Assembly: GCA_944390285.1 (NCBI GenBank)
Contig: CALXPN010000001.1
Coordinates: 318,150-382,149, forward strand
Direction of reading: 5' to 3'
Source: an uncultured Clostridia bacterium
Lineage (GTDB): Bacteria; Bacillota; Clostridia; TANB77; CAG-508
DNA length: 64,000 nucleotides
The stretch's first letter is position 1; the number at the start of each line of letters is the position of its first letter. Below are positions 28,064 to 36,569 of this stretch, one piece after another. Both the position numbers and the translations under genes were made by a program. The notes beneath the pieces are model-generated. The model ran no database searches. It had not been told where the DNA came from and worked only from the letters and a program-made list of their open reading frames with translations.

Positions 28064-29491
28064 CTATTCCTCTTTTAATTGATTTTTTGCAATAATTTTA
28101 GATATGTTAAAATCCCTAAAATCCATTTTTTCTTTTTCTAATTTTTCTTTATAATTTTTTATATATTCTGAAACTTCTTCTTTTAATATTTCATCTTCTA
28201 ATGTAGAAGGATTAATATCTTTTATTCTAATTATTTGACTTATACCATCTGTACCTATTTCGTTTTGTAAATAATAAAAATCTATTTTTCCTGTTTCAAA
28301 ATATCTATCTACATTTCTAGTTGCTATTATATTTTCAATATTTGAAAAATTAATAATAATATACATTGTAATTATAATCATAAAATATGTTTTTACTAGA
28401 TTTATTTTTTTATCTAATACATAATAAATAGTTGGTATTAACAAAATAGCTTCTGTAAATAAAACAAAATATACCATTAATCTTAAAAATGTATAGCCAA
28501 AAGTACTTTCATATAAATACATTCTATAAGCTGATGAAATTAAAATTATAAAAGTACAAATTACCATTATTAAACACATATAAGTAATAAATTTACTTTT
28601 CTGATTTTTCTTTGAAATTAATATCATTATTAAATTTATAAATGAAACAATCATTAATTGGAAAAATCCTTTTCTTGCATATGAAGAATAATTTATAATT
28701 CCATTTTGCATAAATAATGATTTTACTTGAATAATGCAAAAAATTATATAAATAATATTTAAAGTAATTAATAGCATTTTTACAGTAGTTATACTAATAA
28801 CATTGCTTTCTGATTTCTTGTCTTCTTCTAACTCAAATTTATTTACTAAATAATCTAAAAAACTTGATAAATAACAAAAAACACATATAATTGTAATAAT
28901 TTTTAAGATAATACTTGTTATTTTTAATTCACCAAATATTTTAGAAATATTACTAAATAAATTTGTAAATATACTACCAAAAACATCATCTGCTGAAGCA
29001 AGTAATATAATTATAAAAATAGCAATTGGAACAGTTATTAACATACCTTTAAATATACTAGCATTTCTTTCATTTTTATCAAACTTTAATTTTATTTGTA
29101 TTACTGTTTTTAACTTTTTTAATGTTAATTCTATATATGATAGTGGAACAAATACTAATTCCAAAATTTTTATTACTAATTTATTTACTTGTATATTTTT
29201 ACTAATTAAATTTATGCACATTAATAAAACAAGTACTAAAATTACTAAAATATTTAATTCTCTAAAAAATTCATTATTAAATATAAAATATGTACTTGCA
29301 AGTAATGCAATTGGAATAATTAGAACTTTAGATTCTTTGTATTTAATTTTATTCTTTTTTTCTAATATATTTATTATAAAATATGAAAATGGCACTACAA
29401 ATAAAAACATTGATAAACCTATGCTTTTTCCCCAAAAAAGTACTACCATCCATATACTAAATAATAATGATCCTAAAAAAATACTACTCAT
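28064..29491 (-). CDS. polytopic membrane protein, DUF4153/DUF4173 family
   Basis: A 475-aa protein with about 11-12 hydrophobic segments. The family-like motif AYRMYLYESTFGYTFLRLM (about 325-343) and a soluble C-terminal tail with IATRNVDRYFETGKIDFYYL mark it as DUF4153/4173. Function is unknown. It overlaps the upstream XRE regulator by 8 bases and the downstream propeller gene follows after 1 base, so translation is probably coupled. Confidence 0.8.
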   Translation of the reverse strand: MSSIFLGSLLFSIWMVVLFWGKSIGLSMFLFVVPFSYFIINILEKKNKIKYKESKVLIIPIALLASTYFIFNNEFFRELNILVILVLVLLMCINLISKNIQVNKLVIKILELVFVPLSYIELTLKKLKTVIQIKLKFDKNERNASIFKGMLITVPIAIFIIILLASADDVFGSIFTNLFSNISKIFGELKITSIILKIITIICVFCYLSSFLDYLVNKFELEEDKKSESNVISITTVKMLLITLNIIYIIFCIIQVKSLFMQNGIINYSSYARKGFFQLMIVSFINLIMILISKKNQKSKFITYMCLIMVICTFIILISSAYRMYLYESTFGYTFLRLMVYFVLFTEAILLIPTIYYVLDKKINLVKTYFMIIITMYIIINFSNIENIIATRNVDRYFETGKIDFYYLQNEIGTDGISQIIRIKDINPSTLEDEILKEEVSEYIKNYKEKLEKEKMDFRDFNISKIIAKNQLKEE

Positions 29492-29699
29492 CTTCTTCTC
29501 CTTTTTGATATTCTAAAATATCTCCTGGTGTACAATTTAATATATCACAAATAGCATTTAAAGTAGAAAATCTAATTGCTTTTCCTTTATTTGTTTTTAA
29601 TATAGATAAATTTGCTTGAGTAATCCCTACTTTTTCAGCTAATTCTTGAAGAGATATTTTTCTTTTAGCCATTACTACATCTAAATTTACAACTATCAT
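29484..29699 (-). CDS. XRE-family helix-turn-helix regulator (YozG-like)
   Basis: A 71-aa Cro/CI-type DNA-binding protein consisting almost only of the HTH (LQELAEKVGITQANLSILKT, about 18-37, then the DILNCTPGDILEY end). AGGGGGC lies 8 bases before ATG 29699. The small YozG-like regulator next to a DUF2975 membrane protein is a widespread Firmicutes pair. It probably regulates its own operon. Confidence 0.9.
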   Translation of the reverse strand: MIVVNLDVVMAKRKISLQELAEKVGITQANLSILKTNKGKAIRFSTLNAICDILNCTPGDILEYQKGEEDE

Positions 29700-29738
29700 T
29701 CAAATTTGCCCCCTAATATTTAATTTGTATTTTTAGAT

Positions 29739-30203
29739 TTATATTGTTAAATCATTTTCATTTTTATATTCAATAGCTTTATTAAATAATTCTGCTAGTA
29801 AAAATAAAGCAATTGTTACACCAACAAATAATATGAATAAAAAAACTAAAATTAATATATATGGATTTAAATTTCTTACAAAAATAACTTCATATAAAAT
29901 ATCTAAAAACCATATTACAGATGTAACTCCTGAAATTTTTTCTGATTTTTTTAATCTTTTTACTGTATTTTCACAAAATGGATTATTATTTTTTAAAGAA
30001 TCAAATAAACCTATAAATTGATATATTATTAAAAGTAAACATATTGCATTTGGATAAAATAATATAATGTTAGGATTTATACTTATATTCGTAAATCTTA
30101 ATATTATAGGAAATGAAATTAAAATTAAAATTCCTAAAACTAATACAAATTGTAATAATATTTTTAAAATATTTCCTAATCCCCTTTTACCAAAAATTTC
30201 CAT
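29739..30203 (-). CDS. DUF2975 family membrane protein
   Basis: A 154-aa protein with four transmembrane segments, no catalytic motifs and the DUF2975 pattern, including NPFCENTVKRLKKSEKISG (about 76-94). It is the first gene of the operon with the XRE regulator, DUF4173 and propeller genes. Function is unknown. Confidence 0.85.
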   Translation of the reverse strand: MEIFGKRGLGNILKILLQFVLVLGILILISFPIILRFTNISINPNIILFYPNAICLLLIIYQFIGLFDSLKNNNPFCENTVKRLKKSEKISGVTSVIWFLDILYEVIFVRNLNPYILILVFLFILFVGVTIALFLLAELFNKAIEYKNENDLTI

Positions 30204-30358
30204 TTTATTTTCCTTCTCTTATTTTTAATTTTATAAAAATTATAATTATAGTTTTTATATTTCTGCACACAATATACCATCTTGTTTTTTGTTTGTCAAT
30301 ATTTTTTTATTGTTTTTCGATAAATATTATTTTTTTATAATTTTTTTTAAAAATTCTC

Positions 30359-30387
30359 TTGACATATCTTGTTATCTCGTTTATAAT
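30359..30387 (+). promoter_or_regulatory. promoter of tRNA-Met
   Basis: TTGACA (30359-30364), a 17-base spacer and TATAAT (30382-30387). Confidence 0.85.
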
Positions 30388-30415
30388 AATTCTTGTCGTT
30401 AGAAATATTTCATAT

Positions 30416-30492
30416 GCGCCCTTAGCTCAGTTGGTCAGAGCAACCGGCTCATAACCGGTGGGTCCAAGGTTCGAATCCTTGAGGGCGCACCA
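30416..30492 (+). tRNA. tRNA-Met (CAT), elongator type
   Basis: Acceptor stem GCGCCCT/AGGGCGC, anticodon loop CTCATAA, and an encoded CCA at 30490-30492. The fully paired acceptor argues against initiator tRNA. A tRNA-Ile2 read as CAT with lysidine is less likely but cannot be excluded by eye. Confidence 0.9.
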
Positions 30493-30494
30493 AA
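30482..30494 (+). repeat. tRNA-Met 3'-end direct repeat, copy 1
   Basis: AGGGCGCACCAAA at the end of tRNA-Met is repeated exactly 1400 bases downstream at 31882-31894. This is a possible attachment-site core. Confidence 0.7.
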
Positions 30495-30518
30495 CACCAG
30501 TTGAAAAACTGGTGTTTT
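30493..30518 (+). terminator. terminator after tRNA-Met
   Basis: AACACCAGTT (30493-30502), GAAA loop region, AACTGGTGTT (30507-30516), then T residues. Confidence 0.85.
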
Positions 30519-31008
30519 TATATTTTACAAAAAATTGATAAAGTATGTATTATTTTAATTATTGATAAGAAATCGGCTTAAGCTTAATTTTAGGATACGT
30601 TTTTTAAAAAAGTGGAGATATAAAGAAAAAGCAAGAATTTTTTTATATATCCACTCTCATAGACTTTATTAAAAATTGCAAAACAATCATTCTAAATTTT
30701 AACACATATTATATTACTATTTCAAAGAAATATAAGAAAAATATTACATCTGTTAAACAAGGTATTTATGATTGCATTTATAATTCTTCATAAAAGTACC
30801 TCCATTAAATACAAATGAAAGCTATTTCTTTTCCACTCGCTTCCAGGTAAATAAAAGTGTTTATAGATAATAATAGAAGCGATGATGTCATAATTGGACA
30901 TCTTAAATATTGTAATATAAATTTTTCAAAAAATAAATAGCTATATAAAAAATTTTTAGTATTAATTTTTTATTTTATATTATAGTTGACAAAAAATTTT
31001 ATTTGTTA
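30519..31008. other. gene-free AT-rich stretch in the tRNA-Met island
   Basis: No convincing ORF. It contains one copy of a roughly 95-base diverged repeat (30701-30795), TTGACA at 30986-30991, and a candidate -10 ending at 31014 for the next gene. Confidence 0.6.
30701..30795 (+). repeat. diverged 95-base repeat, copy 1
   Basis: Shares ACATATTATATTACTAT and ATTACATCTGTTAAACAAG with 32063-32158, in the same order and orientation. Confidence 0.6.
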
Positions 31009-31040
31009 TTTAATATTAGACAAAGAATGGAGATGTATTT

Positions 31041-31742
31041 ATGAAAAAATATAAACAAATTTTTATTATACTATTATTAGTATTATTATTTTCAATTCTT
31101 ATCCTCTTTTTCAAAAATGAAATTTTTACATTTATATGGACAAAAGAATATGAGAATAAATATAAGGACATAAATTTAATTGAAAAAACTTTATCTTTTA
31201 ATAAATATGAAAATTTAATTGAAGAAAATACAACTAAAATAAACAATTTTCAAGTAGTCTTATCTGATTTAAACTATAATAAAGCTAAAAAGAATTTAGA
31301 ATTTAATTTAACATTCAAAACTGAAAAAGAACTTAACAATGTTGGATATATATTAAGAGTATATAATACAGAATATTGTTTGGGTGATAGATTTAATGGA
31401 CAAATTTCTTTAGATAATGCAATAGAATATATTATAAGTTATAATAAGTTTTATGAAAAAAATTTCGGCTATAAAAGTAAATCCATAGATATTACTAATT
31501 CTGAAATTATAGAAAATAATTTAATAAATGAATGTAGAATGATAAAACAGGATGAATTATTAGAAAATGGAAGTTTAATACATAAAATATCTTTTGAATT
31601 ACCAGAGCAATTTGTTATAAATGATGGTTTTAAAATAGAATTATTTGATTTGAATTATCAAAACATTGGTGATAAAACAATATATCAAGTTCAAGAGCCT
31701 TTAACACAAATAGATTATATAATTAATTTTAGTGAAAATTAG
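31041..31742 (+). CDS. membrane-anchored protein of unknown function
   Basis: A 233-aa protein with one N-terminal transmembrane helix (6-25) and a predicted extracellular beta-rich region containing TTKINNFQVVLSDLNYN and a C-terminal IDYIINFSEN. No family was recognised. GGAG lies 8 bases before ATG 31041. It resembles the 231-aa product of 32159-32854 in length, architecture and C-terminal ending, but identity is low and the relation is only suggested. It is bracketed by the two copies of the tRNA-Met 3' end, so it looks like island cargo. Confidence 0.7.
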   Translation: MKKYKQIFIILLLVLLFSILILFFKNEIFTFIWTKEYENKYKDINLIEKTLSFNKYENLIEENTTKINNFQVVLSDLNYNKAKKNLEFNLTFKTEKELNNVGYILRVYNTEYCLGDRFNGQISLDNAIEYIISYNKFYEKNFGYKSKSIDITNSEIIENNLINECRMIKQDELLENGSLIHKISFELPEQFVINDGFKIELFDLNYQNIGDKTIYQVQEPLTQIDYIINFSEN

Positions 31743-31881
31743 CTATTAAAATAGAAAAATATTATAAATATTTTATACATAATATTCTTCGTATATTATT
31801 TTTTATTTACTCTTAAATCACATTACAATATACAACTCCAAATATCAATTTTCTATTTATATATCAATATATTTATCCGTC

Positions 31882-31894
31882 AGGGCGCACCAAA
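31882..31894 (+). repeat. tRNA-Met 3'-end direct repeat, copy 2
   Basis: An exact 13-base copy of the tRNA-Met 3' end including CCA, with no tRNA body upstream. It is followed at once by a terminator hairpin, as in copy 1. Confidence 0.7.
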
Positions 31895-31924
31895 ACCTCT
31901 AGTAAAACTAGAGGTTTTATTTTT
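31892..31924 (+). terminator. terminator after the tRNA-end remnant
   Basis: A 12-bp stem (31892-31903 with 31907-31918) followed by TATTTTTT. Confidence 0.8.
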
Positions 31925-32062
31925 TGTAAAAATTTATGGAAGTTTGAAAAATGTTTATTTAGAGCCTTTTTTTGTTTTAAATGTTGTTAGTATCTATTCT
32001 TTCTCTTTGAATTTGTCAAATACTGATGTATATTTACTAAAATATCTTTATGTTCCATTAAT

Positions 32063-32158
32063 TTTGAATACATATTATATTACTATGCAAAAAAATATAA
32101 AAAAGTATTACATCTGTTAAACAAGAAGTAAATGAATTCATTTATAGTTCTCTTCTTA
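32063..32158 (+). repeat. diverged 95-base repeat, copy 2
   Basis: Second copy of the repeat at 30701-30795. It directly abuts the 3' end of the minus-strand gene at 32159. Confidence 0.6.
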
Positions 32159-32854
32159 TTAATTTTCTACTATAAACTCAAAAATAGAATTTTCTAAATA
32201 AACTCTATCACTATTAGTTGTTTTATAACTTGGATTAATAACTAATACATAAATTCTTGATAAGTCTAATGTTTTTTGTATATTATTGTCTTTTTGTGAA
32301 GAAATTAATACTAAATTAGAATTACCTTCAGTATTAACTATATTTTTTGTTGTTGAACTTGATAAGTTATAATTATCAATTTCATGAATATCAGTTGAAT
32401 TATATTCATTTTTTACAAAATATTTTAAAAATTTATTTGTTTCTGTTTTTTCTTTATTATATTCTATTGAAGTCATAATAATATTTCTAGAATTATCAAA
32501 AATAAAATAATCAAAAATAGGTTCGATTATCTGCTCTCCATCTACGGTTGAAAAATCAAGCAACAAGTTATAATCATTATTTTCTGAGTATTTTAAAATG
32601 TTATTACTCGTTCCTTCATCTAAAGATATTTTAGATATTTCTTCATTATTTACATTATTAGTATAAAAACCCTTTAATGTAATTTTTAAATTATTATTCT
32701 CTATAACTGACGTATCTGACATATTGCTTTGTTTTACAGTTGTCTGATAAAAAATCGGGGAATAATAATTTTTGCTTGATAGAATTTTGTTAATAAAAAG
32801 TGTGCATATTACAGTAATAATTATAATAATTAATACTATTAAAAATCTTTTCAT
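32159..32854 (-). CDS. membrane-anchored protein of unknown function
   Basis: A 231-aa protein with one N-terminal transmembrane helix (3-26) and a beta-rich extracellular region. Segments ENNNLKITLKGFYTNN, YNLLLDFSTVDGEQI and LDLSRIYVLVINPSY suggest an immunoglobulin-like fold. No family was recognised. GAAAGGAG precedes ATG 32854. A divergent promoter region upstream is shared with the exported protein at 33059. It could be a distant paralogue of the 31041 product. Confidence 0.7.
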   Translation of the reverse strand: MKRFLIVLIIIIITVICTLFINKILSSKNYYSPIFYQTTVKQSNMSDTSVIENNNLKITLKGFYTNNVNNEEISKISLDEGTSNNILKYSENNDYNLLLDFSTVDGEQIIEPIFDYFIFDNSRNIIMTSIEYNKEKTETNKFLKYFVKNEYNSTDIHEIDNYNLSSSTTKNIVNTEGNSNLVLISSQKDNNIQKTLDLSRIYVLVINPSYKTTNSDRVYLENSIFEFIVEN

Positions 32855-32890
32855 AAAAATTCTCCTTTCGAAATAGTAAATGATAAATTA

Positions 32891-32949
32891 ATCATATATC
32901 TAAATACTATTTTGTCAATGCTGACATTTTAAAAAAATTATGTTATATT
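32891..32949. promoter_or_regulatory. divergent promoters with palindromic -35 region
   Basis: Minus strand: TTGACA (32913-32918), 16-base spacer, TATGAT (32891-32896), towards 32854. Plus strand: CTGACA (32921-32926), 17-base spacer, TATATT (32944-32949), towards 33059. The two -35 boxes form the inverted repeat TGTCA-N4-TGACA (32913-32926), a likely operator or shared control point. Confidence 0.65.
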
Positions 32950-33058
32950 ACCAAAGTTGTAATTTTATGATGTACTATTCTTTTACAAGTCATATAACTA
33001 AATTTGGTTTTGGATAGAAAAAAATTTGGATGCATCGATGATTGATTTGGAGGTAAAT

Positions 33059-33487
33059 ATGAACAATATTAAAAAATTGATTATGATGCTTTGCGTTTTA
33101 ACTATGTGTTTCTCTATTACAGTACTTCCTGCTATGGCTATGGAGATTCCTACTGAAAAAGACACTGATATTCCGGCAGTTTATGCTACTGGAAACAACT
33201 CTTTCATGTATTATAAAAACTCCAATACATCGGTACGGATTTCCGGTTCTCCTACTCGAGCACGTTCAACACCAGCATTTACAGGTCTCTTCCATGATTC
33301 TGGAATTGTTGTTCTGAAATTTACTGGTCGAAGCACTGGTAATGTTTTTACGGTGTCATTTGAATGCAATTCTACATCAACTGTTACAAGAGATTTGGCA
33401 TCTAGTATTTCTACAGACACTTATGATGTGACAACGGCTTACATGGGATTAAATGATTTGAATTATATCATAATCGATTTCCTATAA
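33059..33487 (+). CDS. small exported protein of unknown function, higher GC than its surroundings
   Basis: A 142-aa secreted protein. The start is set at ATG 33059 because GGAGG lies 5 bases upstream; a longer frame to 33026 has no RBS. A signal peptide (1-28, cleavage near AMA) is followed by a mature region rich in Ser/Thr with SGIVVLKFTGRSTGNVFTVS, suggesting beta strands. Base composition from about 33220 to 33440 is clearly richer in G+C than the flanking genes, which points to transfer. Its general form resembles the exported product at 56249. No family was recognised. Confidence 0.7.
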   Translation: MNNIKKLIMMLCVLTMCFSITVLPAMAMEIPTEKDTDIPAVYATGNNSFMYYKNSNTSVRISGSPTRARSTPAFTGLFHDSGIVVLKFTGRSTGNVFTVSFECNSTSTVTRDLASSISTDTYDVTTAYMGLNDLNYIIIDFL

Positions 33488-33552
33488 TTAAGTAGTCAGA
33501 ACACCAAGATTTTTCTCATGTAATATAAAATTTTATTAAGGAGGAAATTTCT

Positions 33553-34119
33553 ATGAAAAAAATAATTATTTGTTTTATACTACTAATATCAATTTTATTT
33601 ATTTTTAATTTTACAAGAAATTTAATATTATTAAACAAATTAGAAAATAGTGCAAAACTAACAGATTTAGATAATTGTTACATTAAACACAATATGGCAA
33701 CTCAAAATCAAATAGCTTCTTTTGAAATTTTCAAAAAAGATAATACAGTTTTAATAAAACAATATTCAAATAATACTTTAAATTTAATTGCATGGAAAAA
33801 CTACGACACTAATGAGATAAAAGCAATCAATTCAGAAGGAAAAGAAGTAGATTTTCCGGATGATTTTCTAAAAACACAACTGAAAACTATAATTTTCGAA
33901 CCATTTTCTACAAAAGATAAAATAATATTTTCATTATTTCATATAATAAAAAGTAAAAATGAAAATATTACATTATCAGATTCTAATGTAAGTTTTTCAT
34001 ATAATATAAATAACGGTACATTAATTCAAGAAACTAATTATACTGCTTATACTAGTTACTATACAATTGAATTTGGTAATATAGAAGATTCAGATATTAC
34101 AAAACCTGAAATATATTAA
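33553..34119 (+). CDS. membrane-anchored protein of unknown function
   Basis: A 188-aa protein with an N-terminal transmembrane segment (3-22) and a beta-rich extracellular domain. The order of strands (FEIFKKDNTVLIKQYSN, NLIAWKNYDTNEIKAIN, GTLIQETNY...YYTIEFGNI) recalls LolA-like lipoprotein-sorting folds, and the product of 52392-53081 looks similar in layout. AAGGAGG precedes ATG 33553. It lies 66 bases after the exported protein gene and may be co-transcribed. Its last 9 bases begin the 215-bp repeat. Confidence 0.7.
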   Translation: MKKIIICFILLISILFIFNFTRNLILLNKLENSAKLTDLDNCYIKHNMATQNQIASFEIFKKDNTVLIKQYSNNTLNLIAWKNYDTNEIKAINSEGKEVDFPDDFLKTQLKTIIFEPFSTKDKIIFSLFHIIKSKNENITLSDSNVSFSYNINNGTLIQETNYTAYTSYYTIEFGNIEDSDITKPEIY

Positions 34120-34325
34120 AAATTGGGTTTTTCTATCTTGCATTATTTATTTTGTTTTTCATATAACCTATTATAAGCAGTATTATAATCTGTAAAAATT
34201 GGACATATATAACCTCCTTTTAGCTTTGGAGTACAAAATACAAATACTTTATATCCAACTCCAAAATAAATTACTGTACCACCATCTTGATATTCAAACA
34301 TATTATTAAAATTCGTACAAAAAAT
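34111..34325. repeat. 215-bp direct repeat, copy A
   Basis: Matches 36264-36478 at a constant offset of 2153 with one difference seen (34126 region G versus T). It covers the 3' end of the minus-strand gene 34143-34712. Confidence 0.95.
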
Positions 34326-34712
34326 TGGATATTTATTATGAGAAACAGAATAATAATCAAAACTAAACATAATACTCCAATAAAAAATAATAACTAATAA
34401 TATTTTTAATATTTTTATTTTTTGTTTTTTAGTTGTTTTAAATAAAATTCTCAAAAATAGTATTAAAACAAAAATACAAAAGGTTGGAATAATTATATCT
34501 AAAAGTCCTACTTGATTAATAGGAACTTTAAAAAATCTAATCTGTACATAATATACAAAAAAATATATACATATATTGGTAATATTAATTTTTATATATT
34601 TAATTATAAAATCTTTTAAACTAACTTTTTTTTGTATAATAAGAGGTATGTATATAATCATTGTAATTACCATAATAGCTATAACATAAAACGCGAAAAA
34701 CATATTCAACAT
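34143..34712 (-). CDS. polytopic membrane protein of unknown function
   Basis: A 189-aa protein with four or five hydrophobic segments (about 2-24, 42-58, 66-88, 103-122) and a C-terminal non-membrane part containing CTNFNNMFEYQDGGTVIYFG and FVFCTPKLKGGYICP. No family was recognised. The C-terminal 57 residues are repeated as a truncated copy at 36296-36478. A TTTCGCTATT element lies about 90 bases upstream on the minus strand (34800-34809). Confidence 0.65.
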   Translation of the reverse strand: MLNMFFAFYVIAIMVITMIIYIPLIIQKKVSLKDFIIKYIKINITNICIYFFVYYVQIRFFKVPINQVGLLDIIIPTFCIFVLILFLRILFKTTKKQKIKILKILLVIIFYWSIMFSFDYYSVSHNKYPIFCTNFNNMFEYQDGGTVIYFGVGYKVFVFCTPKLKGGYICPIFTDYNTAYNRLYEKQNK

Positions 34713-34799
34713 AATAATTCCTCATTTCTAATTTCTATAAGTTATCTATTATAACATAGTTTAAGTTATTATATCACATACATACTTTTATGCAAAAAA

Positions 34800-34921
34800 A
34801 ATAGCGAAAAAAGTTAAATATATAATTTTTTAAATAAACATTAAACTTTGATAAAATTATGTCTTTTTTATATAAAACTTCTATTCTTATATTCAATATA
34901 CATAAAACATTTTTCACCATT
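34800..34921. promoter_or_regulatory. TTTCRCYAYT elements between two island genes
   Basis: TTTCGCTATT on the minus strand (34800-34809) faces the membrane-protein gene, and TTTCACCATT on the plus strand (34912-34921) faces the caspase-like gene. The same motif recurs near 52210, 55957 and 56056. Confidence 0.4.
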
Positions 34922-34984
34922 TTTATTAAATTATCTTTAATAAAAGTATATAATATTTAAAATATTATATAAGGAGGTATTATT

Positions 34985-36094
34985 ATGAAAACCAAATTTC
35001 TCTTGGTAATAATGATTTATACAATCTTATTATTTTTTCCTCAAATCAATTATGCTGCTAATTCCAATTATGGTAGTGTACTTTATTCTGATAATATGGG
35101 GGGATTTTCAACCGAACAAAATACTGCTATGGTTAAAGCCAAAAACACATATGAAGAATTAGGATATTCTACATCAAAAGTTTTAGAACCGTCTGAACTA
35201 ACACTAAGATCAAATCTACTATCTTCTCACTTAATCTTATTCTATTCTCATGGTGATTTAGATTCTATAACCTTTGATAATACTGGACTAATAACTGGTC
35301 CAGCCAGACTTCATGGTAATAATTCTATTTATCATATATCAACAAATGATTTTAATTGGAATCCAAAAAAATTAGTAATTTTCTGCGCTTGTAACACTGC
35401 AGGAAATGGTTCTCCAGATTCTAATTCTATAAGTAGTAAAGTTGTTAGTTCTGGTGCACAAACTTCTATTGGCTGGTATAACACTATTAATTCAATTTCA
35501 TCACCTGATTGGTTAAATAACTTTCATGAAAAATTATTAGAAGGTTATAACCCTTTAGAAGCTGTAAACTATGCTAATGATAATTTATATCTCTTACCTT
35601 CTGTACGAAATACTCTTGTTTCTTATCGCTCTCTTTCATCTTTAAATACATACTCATATGAACAAAATAACAATGATAAAAAAAATATACTAGAAAACTT
35701 ATCTATTCAAAAATCAGATTTAAAATCTACCGATATAAATATTGAAAAAATTATAAAGCAATATGATTCAAAGTTTAATTCTAATAACTACATAAAAACA
35801 GAATCCAATGGAATTTATTTGTACAATTTTGAAGATAACTCGATTTCAAAATATACTAGTTATATAGATTATAATTATACTATAGGCAATTATATTTTAA
35901 ATTCTGGATACACTATTGTTCTAGATAAAAACAACAATATAATCAAAATAATAGATAATACAATAGATTTCGATTATAAAAAAATATATGAGAACATATC
36001 TAACAATATATCCTATAATATTAACAATAAATATTATTATGATCTTAATACAAATAAACAATATATAATACAAGAAAATAATGAAATTAAATAA
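34985..36094 (+). CDS. secreted caspase-like (CHAT/clan CD type) putative peptidase
   Basis: A 369-aa exported protein. The signal peptide spans 1-24 (cleavage likely INYA/AN). Residues 30-215 look like a caspase fold: a strand ending in LILFYSHGD (catalytic His89-Gly90) and KLVIFCACNTAGNG with Cys136 in the position of the SACxT motif of CHAT peptidases. A GWYNTINSISSPDWLNNFHEKLLEGYNPLEAVNYA-like segment follows, here read in pieces at 163-197. The C-terminal 150 residues are Asn/Tyr/Lys-rich beta repeats of unknown role. AAGGAGG precedes ATG 34985. Protease activity is inferred from the His-Cys pair only. Phage or toxin processing, or a self-targeted cell-surface role, cannot be distinguished. 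Confidence 0.7.
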   Translation: MKTKFLLVIMIYTILLFFPQINYAANSNYGSVLYSDNMGGFSTEQNTAMVKAKNTYEELGYSTSKVLEPSELTLRSNLLSSHLILFYSHGDLDSITFDNTGLITGPARLHGNNSIYHISTNDFNWNPKKLVIFCACNTAGNGSPDSNSISSKVVSSGAQTSIGWYNTINSISSPDWLNNFHEKLLEGYNPLEAVNYANDNLYLLPSVRNTLVSYRSLSSLNTYSYEQNNNDKKNILENLSIQKSDLKSTDINIEKIIKQYDSKFNSNNYIKTESNGIYLYNFEDNSISKYTSYIDYNYTIGNYILNSGYTIVLDKNNNIIKIIDNTIDFDYKKIYENISNNISYNINNKYYYDLNTNKQYIIQENNEIK

Positions 36095-36209
36095 AAATAC
36101 TTATAGATGATATTAGAATGAAAATAAAATTAGAAATAGATAATCATAAATATTCAATTAACACTAAAGCATCCGCAAAATAATACCTAACAGTATCTAA
36201 GAATGTATC

Positions 36210-36240
36210 AAACACCAGTACTTCTACTGGTGCTTGAATT
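36210..36240 (+). terminator. terminator at the right end of the island
   Basis: CACCAGTA/TACTGGTG stem followed by CTTGAATTTTTT. CAAACACCAGT (36209-36219) repeats the sequence directly after tRNA-Met CCA (30491-30501), suggesting the original tRNA-flanking terminator now displaced. Confidence 0.65.
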
Positions 36241-36263
36241 TTTTCATTTTAATGTTGTTAGTT

Positions 36264-36478
36264 ATATATTAAAAATTTGGTTTTTCTATCTTGCATTATT
36301 TATTTTGTTTTTCATATAACCTATTATAAGCAGTATTATAATCTGTAAAAATTGGACATATATAACCTCCTTTTAGCTTTGGAGTACAAAATACAAATAC
36401 TTTATATCCAACTCCAAAATAAATTACTGTACCACCATCTTGATATTCAAACATATTATTAAAATTCGTACAAAAAAT
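36264..36478. repeat. 215-bp direct repeat, copy B
   Basis: Second copy of 34111-34325. With copy A it brackets the caspase-like gene. Confidence 0.95.
36296..36478 (-). pseudogene. truncated duplicate of the 34143-34712 membrane-protein gene
   Basis: Contains only the C-terminal 57 codons (FCTNFNNMFEY to the LYEKQNK stop). The frame runs a few codons further upstream into unrelated sequence, with no membrane segments and no RBS. Confidence 0.85.
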
Positions 36479-36569
36479 ATGTAAAAAATGCAAGTCTTTA
36501 TTTTTCTAAAAATTTATGATATTATATAAAAGAAAATTTAAGAAATACTATTAATACAAGGAATAAAAT

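Noticed and set aside
30416..30492. CAT-anticodon tRNA as initiator tRNA
   Set aside because: The acceptor stem's first pair is formed (G-C) and the body is elongator-like. An initiator would have an unpaired first position.
33211..33420. 69-aa minus-strand ORF inside the exported-protein gene
   Set aside because: Antisense shadow. The plus-strand frame has RBS, signal peptide and promoter.
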